Positions 18,520 through 28,542 of a DNA stretch of 63,242 nucleotides are shown here, in pieces (within the stretch, counting starts at the first letter, position 1; each line of letters starts with the position of its first letter). Under the pieces are notes generated by a model. That model ran no database searches, was not told the DNA's origin, and saw only the letters and a program-made list of their open reading frames with translations. The position numbers and the translations under genes are program-made. The stretch is from the NCBI RefSeq assembly GCF_039523795.1, contig NZ_BAAAFZ010000014.1:1-63242 (forward strand). The letters run 5' to 3'. This DNA comes from Craurococcus roseus (GTDB lineage: Bacteria > Pseudomonadota > Alphaproteobacteria > Acetobacterales > Acetobacteraceae).

Positions 18520-20616
18520 TCAGGCCGCCTGGGCCGGCGCCTTCATGGTGGCGAAGCTGCCGCCCTCGGCGGCGAGGCGTTCGATCAGCGGCGCCGGGCG
18601 CAGGTTGGGGTCGCCCGTGGCTTCGGCGTAGTGCGCCAGCTTGTCGCGCACCTGCTCGAGGCCGAGGCTGTCGGCCCAGAACATCGGGCCGCCCCGCCAA
18701 GCGGGCCAGCCGAAGCCGTTCACGAACACCACGTCGATGTCCACCGGCCGCGCAGCGATGCCCTCCTCCAGGATGCGCGCGCCCTCGTTCACCATCGGCA
18801 GCAGCAGCCGCTCCAGGATTTCGGAGTCCTCGATCTTGCGCCGCCGCACCTGCATCTTCTCGGCGACGTCGAGGATGATCTTTTCCACTTCGGGGTCCGG
18901 TTGCCGCTTGCGGTTCTCGTCGTAGCGGTAGTAGCCGGCCCCGGTCTTCTGGCCGAAGCGCCCCTTGGCGACGATGGCGTCGGCGATCGGAGCGACGGTG
19001 CCGCGCGCCTTGCGCACCGCCGCGCCGATGTCGAGCCCGGCGAGGTCGCCGGTGGCGAGCGGGCCCATGGCCATGCCGTAGGCCTCCATCACCCGGTCGA
19101 TGTCCTGCGGCAGGGCGCCTTCCAGCAGCAGCTTCTCCACCTGCGGGCCGCGCTTGCCGGTCATGCGGTTGCCGACGAAGCCGTCGCAGTTGCCCACAAC
19201 GACGTTGAGCTTGCCGATGCGCTTGCCGACGTCCATCGCGGTGGCGAGCGTCTGCGCGCTGGTCTTGGCGCCGCGCACGATCTCCAGGAGCCGCATGACG
19301 TTGGCCGGGCTGAAGAAGTGCATCCCGCAGACCAGTTCCGGCCGCGACGTCGCGGAGGCGATCTCGTCGATGTCCAAAGTCGAGGTGTTGGAGGCGAGGA
19401 CGGCGCCCGGCCGCGCGACCTTGTCGAGCCGGCCGAAGATCTCTTTCTTCACCGCCATGTCCTCGAACACAGCCTCGACCACGAGGTCGGCCTCGCGCAC
19501 GGCGGCGTCGAAGTCGGTGGAGCCCTTCAGCAGGGCCGAGCGGCGCTCCATCTCCTCCGGCTTAAGGCGGCCGCTGTCCACCGTGCGCTGCCAGTTGGCG
19601 CGGCAGCGGTTCAGCCCCTTCCCCAACGCTTCGGCGCTGGTCTCCACCATCGTCACCGGCAGGCCGAAGTTGGCCGCGCTCATGGCGATGCCGCCGCCCA
19701 TGGTGCCACCGCCGATCACCACCAAGCGCTGCACGGGCAGCGGCTTGGTGTCCGCCGGCACGCCGGGCACGCGCTGCGCTTCCCGCTCGCCGAAGAAGAC
19801 GTGCCGCAGCGCCTTGGACTGCTCGCCGGAGACGAGTGTCTGGAACAGGTCCCGCTCGCGCTTCAGCCCCTCCTCGAAGGGCAGGGTGAAGGCGGCGCGC
19901 ACCGCCTCGACGCAGCCCTTGGGGCTTTCCTGCCCGCGGCTGCGCGCCAAAAGCTTCTGCGCCGCGGCGTCGAAGGCGGCCATGCCCTGGCCCTGGATCT
20001 TGTCCGTGCGGTCCCGCGCCAATGCGAAGCGCCGCCCGGACGCCGCAGCGTCCCGCGCCCAGGCAACCGCCGCCTTCTCGAGTTCGCCTTGCAGCACCGC
20101 GTCCACGAAGCCCAGGCGTTGCGCCTCCTCCGCCGTGACCGGCTCCCCGCTCACTATCATCCGCAGCGCTTCGAGGCCGATCAGCCGCGGCAGGCGTTGG
20201 GTACCGCCGGCGCCGGGCACGAAGCCGCGCTTCACCTCCGGCAAGCCGAGTTGCCCGCCCGGCGAGGCGACCCGGGCGTGGCAGGCGAGCGCCAACTCAA
20301 GCCCGCCGCCCAGCGCGTTGCCATGGATGGCGGCGACAACCGGCGCGTCCGACGCCTCGATCGCGTCGAACACGTCCGGGAGCGAGGGCGGCTGCCGCGG
20401 CTTGCCGAACTCGGTCATCTCGGCGCCGGCGCTGAAGCCGCGGCCGGAACCGATCAGCACGACCGCCCGCGCCCCGGCCTTCTGCGCCGCCCGCAGACCG
20501 TCGAGCAGCCCGGCGCGGACCTCCGTGCGGAGCGTGTTCACCGGCGGGTTGGCGATGCGGAGGACGTGCACATCGCCGTCCACGGCGTGTTCGACGAAGC
20601 CCGACCCTTCGGCCAT
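18520..20616 (-). CDS. Fused enoyl-CoA hydratase / 3-hydroxyacyl-CoA dehydrogenase
   Basis: A 698-residue FadB/FadJ-like multifunctional enzyme of beta-oxidation. Residues about 1-180 form the crotonase domain, with GNALGGGLELALACHARV (oxyanion hole) and LGLPEVKRGFVPGAGGTQRL. From about 295 the dehydrogenase starts with VIGGGTMGGGIAMSAANFG for NAD binding; VEAVFEDMAVKKEIF, ASNTSTLDIDEI, MHFFSPANVMRLLEIV and NCDGFVGNRM follow. It catalyses hydration then oxidation of enoyl-CoA. It is the first gene of the minus-strand block that leads into the dehydrogenases and transporter. Confidence 0.94.
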   Translation of the reverse strand: MAEGSGFVEHAVDGDVHVLRIANPPVNTLRTEVRAGLLDGLRAAQKAGARAVVLIGSGRGFSAGAEMTEFGKPRQPPSLPDVFDAIEASDAPVVAAIHGNALGGGLELALACHARVASPGGQLGLPEVKRGFVPGAGGTQRLPRLIGLEALRMIVSGEPVTAEEAQRLGFVDAVLQGELEKAAVAWARDAAASGRRFALARDRTDKIQGQGMAAFDAAAQKLLARSRGQESPKGCVEAVRAAFTLPFEEGLKRERDLFQTLVSGEQSKALRHVFFGEREAQRVPGVPADTKPLPVQRLVVIGGGTMGGGIAMSAANFGLPVTMVETSAEALGKGLNRCRANWQRTVDSGRLKPEEMERRSALLKGSTDFDAAVREADLVVEAVFEDMAVKKEIFGRLDKVARPGAVLASNTSTLDIDEIASATSRPELVCGMHFFSPANVMRLLEIVRGAKTSAQTLATAMDVGKRIGKLNVVVGNCDGFVGNRMTGKRGPQVEKLLLEGALPQDIDRVMEAYGMAMGPLATGDLAGLDIGAAVRKARGTVAPIADAIVAKGRFGQKTGAGYYRYDENRKRQPDPEVEKIILDVAEKMQVRRRKIEDSEILERLLLPMVNEGARILEEGIAARPVDIDVVFVNGFGWPAWRGGPMFWADSLGLEQVRDKLAHYAEATGDPNLRPAPLIERLAAEGGSFATMKAPAQAA

Positions 20617-20790
20617 GGCGATCTCCTCCGTGGTTGATTGTCAGCGGCCGCGGCTGTTGCGCCGCATCCTCCGTCCGCGCCGCCTGGCCGTCAACCGAGG
20701 GGCCCGGCGCCCCCCGGCGCGTCGCGGCGACCGTTGGACGCGCCCGTCCCGGCGCTTACCGTCACGAGGCGAAAGGAGGAGGACCGACTG

Positions 20791-21000
20791 ATGGACCGGC
20801 GCGCAACGCGGGAACCCGCCCGTTCTGACGACGTGCCGGCCGCCGATCGGCGCGCGGCCGACCGGGAAGCACGGCTCGCCGCGGCCCTGCGGGCCAACCT
20901 GCGGCGGCGGAAGGCGCAGTCGCGCGCGCGCCAGGACGCGCCGGAGGACGGCCCGCGCTCCGGAGCGTCCTCCGATGCTGACGAGGGCGGCGGGACCTAA
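20791..21000 (+). CDS. Small basic conserved hypothetical protein
   Basis: A 69-residue, highly charged protein with the helical core AALRANLRRRKAQSRAR and an acidic Gly/Ser tail. A strong AAAGGAGGAGG site sits 8 bases before the ATG, which supports translation. It is the first plus-strand gene after the divergent beta-oxidation operon and lies 99 bp upstream of dcd. Short Arg-rich proteins like this precede housekeeping genes in related alphaproteobacteria; function unknown. Confidence 0.7.
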   Translation: MDRRATREPARSDDVPAADRRAADREARLAAALRANLRRRKAQSRARQDAPEDGPRSGASSDADEGGGT

Positions 21001-21099
21001 CGCTTTGGTTGCGACGAGAGCAGCGGTACGCTAGACGAAAGGGCGGAAGGGCAGGCCCGGCAGAGGGGTATCCGCGCCCCGCGTCCCGGAAGTGCCGCC

Positions 21100-21654
21100 A
21101 TGCCCATCATGCCCGACCACTGGATACGCCGCATGGCGGCCGAGAAGGGCATGATCGAGCCCTTCGTGGAGCGCCAGCAACGCCAGGGCGTGATCAGCTA
21201 CGGCCTGTCCTCCTACGGCTACGACGCCCGCGTATCCGACGAGTTCAAGATCTTCACCAACGTCGACAACGCGGTGGTGGACCCGAAGAACTTCTCCGAA
21301 TCCGGGTTCGTTACGCGCAAGACTGATGTCTGCATCGTACCGCCCAACTCCTTCGCCTTGGCGCACACCACCGAGTACTTCCGCATCCCGCGGGACGTGC
21401 TGGTGATCTGCTTGGGCAAATCGACCTACGCCCGTTGCGGGCTGATCGTGAACGTCACTCCCCTGGAACCGGAATGGGAAGGGCAGGTGACGATCGAGAT
21501 TTCCAACACCACCCCCCTGCCCGCCCGCATCTACGCCAACGAGGGTATCTGCCAATTCCTGTTCTTGAAGGGCGACTCGCCGCCGGAAGTCAGCTACGCC
21601 GACCGGGCGGGCAAATACATGCACCAGCGCGGCGTCGCGCTGCCGAAGCTGTAG
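21100..21654 (+). CDS. dcd: dCTP deaminase
   Basis: Dcd deaminates dCTP to dUTP, feeding dTMP synthesis. The protein is 184 residues, family-typical. GLSSYGYDARVSDEFKIF, the nucleotide-binding GKSTYARCGLIVNVTPLEP and the catalytic EWEGQVTIEISNTTPLP are intact. ATG at 21100 was used; an in-frame ATG at 21109 is also possible and would give the more usual N-terminus. The murA gene starts 11 bp downstream. Confidence 0.97.
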   Translation: MPIMPDHWIRRMAAEKGMIEPFVERQQRQGVISYGLSSYGYDARVSDEFKIFTNVDNAVVDPKNFSESGFVTRKTDVCIVPPNSFALAHTTEYFRIPRDVLVICLGKSTYARCGLIVNVTPLEPEWEGQVTIEISNTTPLPARIYANEGICQFLFLKGDSPPEVSYADRAGKYMHQRGVALPKL

Positions 21655-21665
21655 CGACGCCGGCC

Positions 21666-22925
<1,260 letters not shown>

Positions 22926-22973
22926 CATGGAAGTGTGACTTCCGCGACTCCGACTCGGATGCTACCCGATCGC

Positions 22974-23678
22974 ATGGACGGTTCGCTTTCTTCCCCGCTC
23001 AACCCGGCGGGGTCCACCGACGACTCCGGAACGGTAGTGTTGGCCTTGCCCAAGGGCCGCATCCTGGGCGAAGTCGGCCCGTTGCTGGCGCGCGCCGGCA
23101 TCCATCCCGCCCCCGACTACGCCGACGAGGACAGCCGCCGCCTCCGGTTCGAAACCGACGACCCGGCGCTCGACGTGGTGCGCGTGCGGCCTTTCGACGT
23201 CGCCACCTTCGTGGCGCACGGGGCGGCGCAGATCGGCGTTTGCGGCGCCGACGTGCTGATGGAGTTCGACTACCCGGAGATCTACGCACCGCTCGACCTC
23301 GGCATCGGCCGCTGCCGCGTCAGCGTGGCGGAGCCGGCGGGAACGGCCGGGGCGGACGACCCGGCCCGGTGGTCGCGCGTCACGGTCGCCACCAAGTACC
23401 CCAACATCGCCCGCCGGCACTTCGCAGCCCGTGGCGTGCAAGCGGAGTGCGTCCACCTCAACGGCGCGATGGAACTGGCGCCCTCCCTCGGGCTGTCGCG
23501 CCTGATCGTCGATCTGGTGCAGACGGGGAGCACCCTCGCCGCCAACGGGCTGGTCGAGACGGAGACCATCGCGCACGTCACCTCCCGCCTGATCGTCAAC
23601 CGCACCGCCCTCAAGACCCGCCCCGAGCGGATCGGCGCCTGGATCGCCCGACTCCGCACCGCCTTGGCTTCGCCGTGA
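22974..23678 (+). CDS. hisG: ATP phosphoribosyltransferase, short form
   Basis: Short-form HisG, the catalytic subunit that joins ATP and PRPP at the start of histidine synthesis and needs HisZ for activity. VVLALPKGRIL, DVATFVAHGAAQIGVCGADVLME and the PRPP loop DLVQTGSTLAANGL are intact, and the long-form regulatory domain is absent. The start is uncertain: ATG at 22974 is used here; ATG 22962 and GTG 22935 are in frame, and none has a strong ribosome site. The stop overlaps the GTG start of hisD. Confidence 0.93.
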   Translation: MDGSLSSPLNPAGSTDDSGTVVLALPKGRILGEVGPLLARAGIHPAPDYADEDSRRLRFETDDPALDVVRVRPFDVATFVAHGAAQIGVCGADVLMEFDYPEIYAPLDLGIGRCRVSVAEPAGTAGADDPARWSRVTVATKYPNIARRHFAARGVQAECVHLNGAMELAPSLGLSRLIVDLVQTGSTLAANGLVETETIAHVTSRLIVNRTALKTRPERIGAWIARLRTALASP

Positions 23679-24964
23679 GGCGGCTGTCCACGGCCGATCC
23701 CGGCTTCGAGGCCGCCTTCTCGGAGCTGCTCGACGCGCCTCGGGAGGACGCGGCGCGGGTGGACGCAGCGGTAGCGGAGATCATTTCGGTGGTGCGCGCC
23801 GGCGGCGACCGCGCCTTGCTGGACCTCACCGCCCGCTTCGACGGGCACGCGCCGGAAACCGCCGAGGCCCTGCGCGTGCAGCCGGCCGAGATCGACGCGG
23901 CCGTGGCCGGAGTCGCGCCCGACCTGCTGGCGTCCCTCGACCTCGCGGCGGCGCGGATCGAGCGGTTCCACGCGGCGCAGATGCCGCGCGACCTCGCCCT
24001 GCCGGACCCCGCCGGGCTCACGCTCGGCATGCGCTGGACAGCGCTGGACGCGGTCGGCCTCTACGTGCCGGGCGGCAAGGCGGCCTATCCCTCCTCCGTG
24101 CTGATGAACGCCATCCCCGCGCGCGTGGCCGGTGTCCGGCGTGTGGCCATGTGCGTGCCGACGCCTGGCGGCGTGCTGAACCCGCTGGTCCTGGCGGCCG
24201 CGCGGCGGGCGGGGGTGGACGAGGTCTGGCGGGTCGGCGGCGCGCAGGCCATCGCCGCCTTGGCCTGGGGCACGGAGAGCATCGCCCCCGTGGACCGCAT
24301 CGTCGGCCCGGGCAACGCCTACGTGGCGGAGGCTAAGCGGCAGGTCTTCGGCCGCGTCGGCATCGACTCGATCGCCGGGCCGTCCGAGGTGGTGGTGCTG
24401 GCCGACGCCGCCAACGATCCCCGCCACGTGGCCCTGGACCTGCTGGCCCAGGCCGAACATGACGAGGCCGCCCAGGCCATCCTCATCACGGACGCCCCCG
24501 CCTTCGCCGACGCGGCGGCCTCCGCGGTCGAAGACTCTTTGCGCGGCCTGGCCCGCCGTGCCATCGCCGGGGAAAGCTGGCGGCGGCACGGCGCCGTGGT
24601 CGTTGTGCGCGACTGGGACGAGGCGGCGGCGCTGACCGATCGGCTGGCGCCGGAGCATCTCCAAGTCATGGTCGCCGACCCCGCCGCCCTTTTCGCGCGC
24701 GTGCGCCACGCCGGCGCCGCCTTCCTCGGCCGCTGGTGCCCAGAGGCCCTCGGGGACTACACCGCCGGCCCCAACCACGTGCTGCCCACCGGGCGCACGG
24801 CGCGGTTCGCCTCCGGCTTGTCGGTGTTCGACATGCTAAAGCGCACCACCTGGGTCGAGGCGTCCGAAGCCGGGCTCGCGGCCATCGGCCCCGCCGCCGT
24901 CGCGTTGGCGGAAGCCGAAGGATTGGGCGCGCACGCGGCCAGCGTTTCGGCGCGCCTGCGGTAG
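23675..24964 (+). CDS. hisD: Histidinol dehydrogenase
   Basis: HisD performs the last two oxidations to histidine using NAD and zinc. The protein is 429 residues. GLYVPGGKAAYPSSVLMNAIPA, RIVGPGNAYVAEAKRQVFG, AGPSEVVVLAD and the zinc-binding QAEHDE are present, with APEHLQVM and GDYTAGPNHVLPTGRTARFASGL near the end. The GTG start at 23675 overlaps the TGA of hisG (GTGA), so translation is coupled and the two are made together. Confidence 0.98.
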   Translation: MRRLSTADPGFEAAFSELLDAPREDAARVDAAVAEIISVVRAGGDRALLDLTARFDGHAPETAEALRVQPAEIDAAVAGVAPDLLASLDLAAARIERFHAAQMPRDLALPDPAGLTLGMRWTALDAVGLYVPGGKAAYPSSVLMNAIPARVAGVRRVAMCVPTPGGVLNPLVLAAARRAGVDEVWRVGGAQAIAALAWGTESIAPVDRIVGPGNAYVAEAKRQVFGRVGIDSIAGPSEVVVLADAANDPRHVALDLLAQAEHDEAAQAILITDAPAFADAAASAVEDSLRGLARRAIAGESWRRHGAVVVVRDWDEAAALTDRLAPEHLQVMVADPAALFARVRHAGAAFLGRWCPEALGDYTAGPNHVLPTGRTARFASGLSVFDMLKRTTWVEASEAGLAAIGPAAVALAEAEGLGAHAASVSARLR

Positions 24965-25015
24965 GCCTAGCTGCCCGCGCCCTAAGCGCTTGGTGGTACC
25001 CGGCGCCCGCCGTTC

Positions 25016-25044
25016 TTGACCGGGCGGCGCCGGATGCTCATGTT
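25016..25044 (+). promoter_or_regulatory. Possible promoter of infA
   Basis: TTGACC (25016-25021) and CATGTT (25039-25044) are separated by 17 bases, a reasonable sigma-70-type spacing. It lies in the 156-bp gap before infA. A small perfect inverted repeat TCGGCC-CTGC-GGCCGA follows in the presumed leader. The -10 element is weak, so this is tentative. Confidence 0.35.
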
Positions 25045-25120
25045 TCGGCCCTGCGGCCGACCCCTCGCCTCGCGCGCCGGGATCCCCGCCTTCCCAGCGC
25101 GCCAGAAACGACGAGGCTCG

Positions 25121-25339
25121 ATGTCCAAAGAAGACATGATGGAGTTCAGCGGCACGGTCCAAGAACTGCTGCCGAATGCCATGTTCCGCGTGAAGCTCGA
25201 CAACGAGCACATGGTGCTCGCCCATACCAGCGGAAAGATGCGGAAGAACCGCATCCGCGTCCTCGCCGGCGACCGGGTGAATGTGGAGATGACGCCCTAC
25301 GACCTCACCAAGGGCCGCATCACCTTCCGTTACAAATGA
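25121..25339 (+). CDS. infA: Translation initiation factor IF-1
   Basis: IF-1 binds the A site of the 30S subunit during initiation. The 72-residue product starts MSKEDMMEFSGTVQELLPN and has the S1/OB-fold segments MVLAHTSGKMRKNRIRVL and VEMTPYDLTKGRITFRYK, identical in pattern to bacterial IF-1. ATG at 25121 gives the exact family length; upstream in-frame codons would add an unrelated tail. It precedes maf by 25 bp in the conserved infA-maf-rng-yacG block. Confidence 0.98.
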   Translation: MSKEDMMEFSGTVQELLPNAMFRVKLDNEHMVLAHTSGKMRKNRIRVLAGDRVNVEMTPYDLTKGRITFRYK

Positions 25340-25364
25340 CGCCGCCGTTGTAGGGCAAACCGTA

Positions 25365-25949
25365 GTGGCCGAGCAGCGGCCGCCGCTGGTTCTGGCCTCG
25401 GCGAGTCCCCGGCGGCTCGACCTCCTGGCCCGTATCGGCGTGGTGCCGGATGCCGTCAGCCCCACCGACATCGACGAAACCCCGCGGAAGGGCGAAGCGC
25501 CGCGTCGACTCGCCGCCCGTTTGGCCGCCGCCAAGGCGGGCGCCGCCGAAGCGCCGCCCGGCGCGCTCGTGCTGGCCGCCGACACGGTGGTGGGCCTCGG
25601 CCGTCGCGTCCTGCCCAAGGCCGACACCGAGACGGAGGCGCGGCGCTGCCTGGAGATGCTGTCCGGCCGCCGGCACCATGTGGCGACCGGCGTCGCCCTG
25701 CGCCTGCCGAACGGTCGGGTGCGGCACCGGTTGGTGCTCACGGCTTTGGCGTTCCAGCGCCTGACCGCCGCCCAGATCGACGACTACGTCGCGGGCGGCG
25801 AATGGCGGGGCAAGGCGGGGGGCTACGCCATCCAGGGGCGCGCCGAGTGCTTCGTGCGCTTCTTGTCCGGCTCCCACTCCAACGTCGTGGGCCTGCCGCT
25901 CTTCGAAACGGCGCAGCTCCTGCGTGGGGCGGGCTGGCTGGTCCCGTGA
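25365..25949 (+). CDS. maf: Maf-family nucleoside triphosphate pyrophosphatase
   Basis: Maf hydrolyses non-canonical or modified NTPs (dTTP/UTP or m7GTP subfamilies). The 194-residue protein has ASASPRRLDLL near the N-terminus, the AADTVVGLG metal/catalytic loop and the GGYAIQGRAECFV segment with the family Gly-Tyr-Ala-Ile-Gln motif. The start is GTG at 25365. Its stop overlaps the GTG start of the RNase gene, so the two are coupled. Confidence 0.95.
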   Translation: MAEQRPPLVLASASPRRLDLLARIGVVPDAVSPTDIDETPRKGEAPRRLAARLAAAKAGAAEAPPGALVLAADTVVGLGRRVLPKADTETEARRCLEMLSGRRHHVATGVALRLPNGRVRHRLVLTALAFQRLTAAQIDDYVAGGEWRGKAGGYAIQGRAECFVRFLSGSHSNVVGLPLFETAQLLRGAGWLVP

Positions 25950-27106
25950 GGATCCTCGCAAGCCAGTCCCCCGGGGAGGTGCGGGTCGCGCTGCTGGACG
26001 ACGAAGAGCGCCTGGTCGAGGCCTGGATCGAACGCGTGGGAGCGCCGGACGGGGTCGGCGACCTCCACCGCGCCCGGGTGACAGCGAAGGCACCCGCGAT
26101 GGCCGGCGCCTTCGTCGCCCTCGGCGGCGGCGAAACCGGGTTCCTGCCGGAAAAGGACGTTCCGGGTCCGCCGGGAGAGGTGCTGCAGGAGGGCAAAGGC
26201 TTCGTCGTCCGTGTCACGCGCGCTGCCCAAGGCGGCAAGGGGCCGCGCGTGTCGGCGCGCCTCCACGCGGGCGAGGAAGCGCTCGCGGCTGGAGCAGCGG
26301 CGCCCGGAACGGCGCCGCGCTTGTTGGCGCGGGGCCCGGGCCCGGCGCTACGCCTCGCCCACGCGCATCCAGGCACAGTGGTTGAGACCGACGGGGCCGT
26401 CGTGGCCATGCGGTTGCGCGCGGCGCTGGGCCCGGACCGCGTGCAGCTCCGATCGGCCGCGCGCGTCTTCGATGACGCCCTGGAGGCGGAGTGGGACTCG
26501 CTGGCCGGTCCGGTCGTGCCGCTTCCAGGCGGCGGGCGGGTGCTGGTGCAGCCGACCGCCGCGCTCACCGCGATCGACGTGGATGCCGGCCCGGTGGCGG
26601 GCGGGCGCGACCGGAACGCTCAGGCGCGTTTCAACACGGATGCGATGGCGGAGGCGGCGCGGCAGATTCGGCTGCGCAATCTGGCCGGGCCGGTGCTGCT
26701 CGATGCAGCGGGCCTGTCGCGGCGCGAGCGCGAGCGCTTGGCGCAGCCCTTGGCCCGCGCGCTCGCCCCCGATCCGCTGGTGCAGTTGCTCGGCCTCGGG
26801 CCGCTCGGCTTGTTCGAAATGCAACGGCGGCGCGTCCACCCCCCGTTGCACGAGGTCCTCGGCTGGCCGCCCTCGCCCCTCACCCGCGGCTTGGCGGCCC
26901 TCCGGCGCGCCGCGCGAGAGGCGGCCGCGACCCCTGGCCGCGCGCTGGCCCTACGCGCCGCCCCCGCCGTGGTGTCCGCCTTGGAGGGTTCGGCGGACGC
27001 GATGCGCGAGATGGCCGAAGCCGCCGGGCGCCCGCTGCAACTCCGCGCCGACCCAGCGCTTTCGCCTGGCGACGAAACGCTGGAGGAGAACGGAAATGGC
27101 CGATGA
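25946..27106 (+). CDS. rng: Ribonuclease E/G family protein, short form
   Basis: A 386-residue RNase E/G-type endoribonuclease. The S1-like region (residues about 35-110) is degenerate. The catalytic Asp segments are present as TAIDVDAGP and GPVLLDAAGL. The C-terminal Zn-link motif CPxCxG of E. coli RNase E/G is absent. The GTG start overlaps the maf stop (GTGA) and the end overlaps yacG by 11 bases. The length and context (maf-rng-yacG) are usual for alphaproteobacteria. Confidence 0.9.
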   Translation: MRILASQSPGEVRVALLDDEERLVEAWIERVGAPDGVGDLHRARVTAKAPAMAGAFVALGGGETGFLPEKDVPGPPGEVLQEGKGFVVRVTRAAQGGKGPRVSARLHAGEEALAAGAAAPGTAPRLLARGPGPALRLAHAHPGTVVETDGAVVAMRLRAALGPDRVQLRSAARVFDDALEAEWDSLAGPVVPLPGGGRVLVQPTAALTAIDVDAGPVAGGRDRNAQARFNTDAMAEAARQIRLRNLAGPVLLDAAGLSRRERERLAQPLARALAPDPLVQLLGLGPLGLFEMQRRRVHPPLHEVLGWPPSPLTRGLAALRRAAREAAATPGRALALRAAPAVVSALEGSADAMREMAEAAGRPLQLRADPALSPGDETLEENGNGR

Positions 27107-27284
27107 GCCCCGGCCTGCCGGGTCGCCCAGACGCTGCCCCGTCTGCGGCAAACTCGCCGCCGCAGCATTCCGCCCCTTCTGTTCCGAACGATGCCGGCAG
27201 GTGGACCTCGGCCGCTGGCTGTCCGGCCGATACGCCGTCCCGGGCGACCCGGAGCCGGACGGCGACGGCAGGCCCCAAGAGTAG
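27096..27284 (+). CDS. yacG: DNA gyrase inhibitor YacG (zinc-binding)
   Basis: A 62-residue zinc protein. Four cysteines (C14, C17, C29, C33) in CPVCGK and FCSERCRQVDLGRWL match YacG, which binds GyrB and limits supercoiling in E. coli. It overlaps the end of rng by 11 bases. It is the last protein gene of the conserved block before tRNA-Phe. Confidence 0.93.
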   Translation: MADEPRPAGSPRRCPVCGKLAAAAFRPFCSERCRQVDLGRWLSGRYAVPGDPEPDGDGRPQE

Positions 27285-27365
27285 GAGCCGGTGGACAGGC
27301 GTGGCGGTTTCGGTTATTTCCGCCCGCCTACCCCGAGCGGCGCGACTGCCGTACCGCCCGGCAGG

Positions 27366-27438
27366 GCCCAGGTAGCTCAGTTGGTAGAGCATGCGACTGA
27401 AAATCGCAGTGTCGGTGGTTCGATTCCGCCCCTGGGCA
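27366..27438 (+). tRNA. tRNA-Phe (anticodon GAA)
   Basis: A full cloverleaf can be folded: acceptor GCCCAGG pairs with CCTGGGC, D-arm GCTC...GAGC, anticodon stem TGCGA/TCGCA around loop CTGAAAA (anticodon GAA), and T-arm GGTGG-TTCGATT-CCGCC. The 3' CCA is not encoded (ACCT follows). It marks the junction between dense core genes and the accessory region, a classic integration site for islands. Confidence 0.97.
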
Positions 27439-27834
27439 CCTTCCAAAACACCTGAAATAGTTGGATTTAACGACGATCCCGGGCACCCCCGGGGCGATCG
27501 TAAGCGTTCGTAAACATTGACGATCTGGGATGGATGTATCCCAGGCGCCTTACACGAACCCACGGTGGTGGGAAGTCGCGCGTTGGTGGTTGTTCAACGC
27601 GGCTCTGCAATTATTCTGGCGAACGGTCCTCAAGGGGGGGGTTGAGCGGCCGACCGGCGGCACGCCTTCCCGGCGGGACCGTAAACAGAAACTCGTTTAC
27701 AGTTTTCGTACTGAAATCTTAATTAATCAGCCCTTCTGGCAGCAATAGAAATTAACGTCCAATTACAAATCAGTCATGGACTTCAAGCACGCGCGATATT
27801 ATCGTGCCGTGGTTGCTTGGGCACAGGCGCAATC
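27439..27834. other. AT-richer junction with short repeats next to tRNA-Phe
   Basis: This 396-bp stretch is less GC-rich than the rest. TCGTAA occurs twice at a 10-bp interval (27498 and 27508). GTAAAC at 27681-27686 and GTTTAC at 27695-27700 form an inverted repeat, and GTAAAC also occurs at 27510. A 72-codon frame at 27530-27748 (Trp-rich N-terminus) has no recognisable homology and no ribosome site, so it is not called. The features fit a former attachment/integrase region but no integrase is present. Confidence 0.4.
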
Positions 27835-28161
27835 ATGCTCAGTTGGATCAAGCCGCTCGCCGTGCGTGTGGTGCTGGGATTGTCCTTCGCGGGTTTCGCA
27901 ACAGTTGCGCAGGCCAACTGCACCCCGCAGGAGACGCAGTTCGCGGTGGGCTCTTTCAACCTGCTCTTCGGGGGAGAGATCACCATCGGCCAGCTTGCGG
28001 ACCGACTTGTCAGGAACCTTTCCCAGCCCTGCCAGCAGTCCCTTCAAGCGCAAGGATCCGCCCCCGCTCCACGTCCCCGGCCTCCCACGCCTCAACCACA
28101 GCCAACTTGCATCGGAGGCGTGTGCTGCCTGCCGGGCGGCGGTCCCTGTTTCGCCCGGTAG
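27835..28161 (+). CDS. Small secreted Cys/Pro-rich protein
   Basis: A 108-residue protein with a signal peptide (residues 1-27, ending VAQA). The mature part has a folded-looking segment (TPQETQFAVGSFNLLFGGEITIGQLADRLV), a Pro/Gln linker, and a Cys-rich end (CIGGVCCLPGGGPC). No family recognised. ATG at 27835 is preferred over a TTG at 27817 because it puts the signal peptide at the N-terminus. First gene of the accessory region. Confidence 0.6.
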   Translation: MLSWIKPLAVRVVLGLSFAGFATVAQANCTPQETQFAVGSFNLLFGGEITIGQLADRLVRNLSQPCQQSLQAQGSAPAPRPRPPTPQPQPTCIGGVCCLPGGGPCFAR

Positions 28162-28230
28162 GCGCCCTTCAGTTGAACGGGCTGGGGGTTGCTCCCCGGC
28201 CCGTCGGCGCCGTGCTTTGGAATGGCGGCG

Positions 28231-28427
28231 TCAGCGGCCCTTCCGCTCCTTGGCGGCCAGCACGTGGTCGATCAGCCGCAGCGCCTTCCGTAGGTCGGCG
28301 CAGGGCTGGTCCTGGCGGTCAGGTGGACGACCTCCTGGCCGCCCCAGCAGGCCAGCATGAGGTGTAGGTCGCCCGGAAGCTCCGGCGCGGCCACCTCCAG
28401 GAACTCATGGATGATCTCGTTCAGCAC
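28231..28427 (-). pseudogene. Small hypothetical protein with a probable frameshift
   Basis: Reading from GTG at 28427, the frame LNEIIHEFLEVAAPELPGDL continues to LACWGGQEVVHLT, then loses sense; shifting one base near 28320 gives the coherent end QDQPCADLRKALRLIDHVL to a TGA at 28231. The two halves make one plausible 65-residue protein. Either the gene is broken or a base is wrong. Function unknown. Confidence 0.35.
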
Positions 28428-28542
28428 GGGGGGATGTTTGTCGCCGCGCAGAGAGGCCCCGGTGCAGCCCTCATCCGCCGCGTCGGCGGCGCCATAGGCA
28501 GCGGAGGTGGTCCCGTCACCGCCAACGATGGAGGCGGCTGCT

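Noticed and set aside
27530..27748. 72-codon frame right after tRNA-Phe as an integrase fragment
   Set aside because: No integrase motif (R-H-R-Y) or ribosome site; sequence not recognised.
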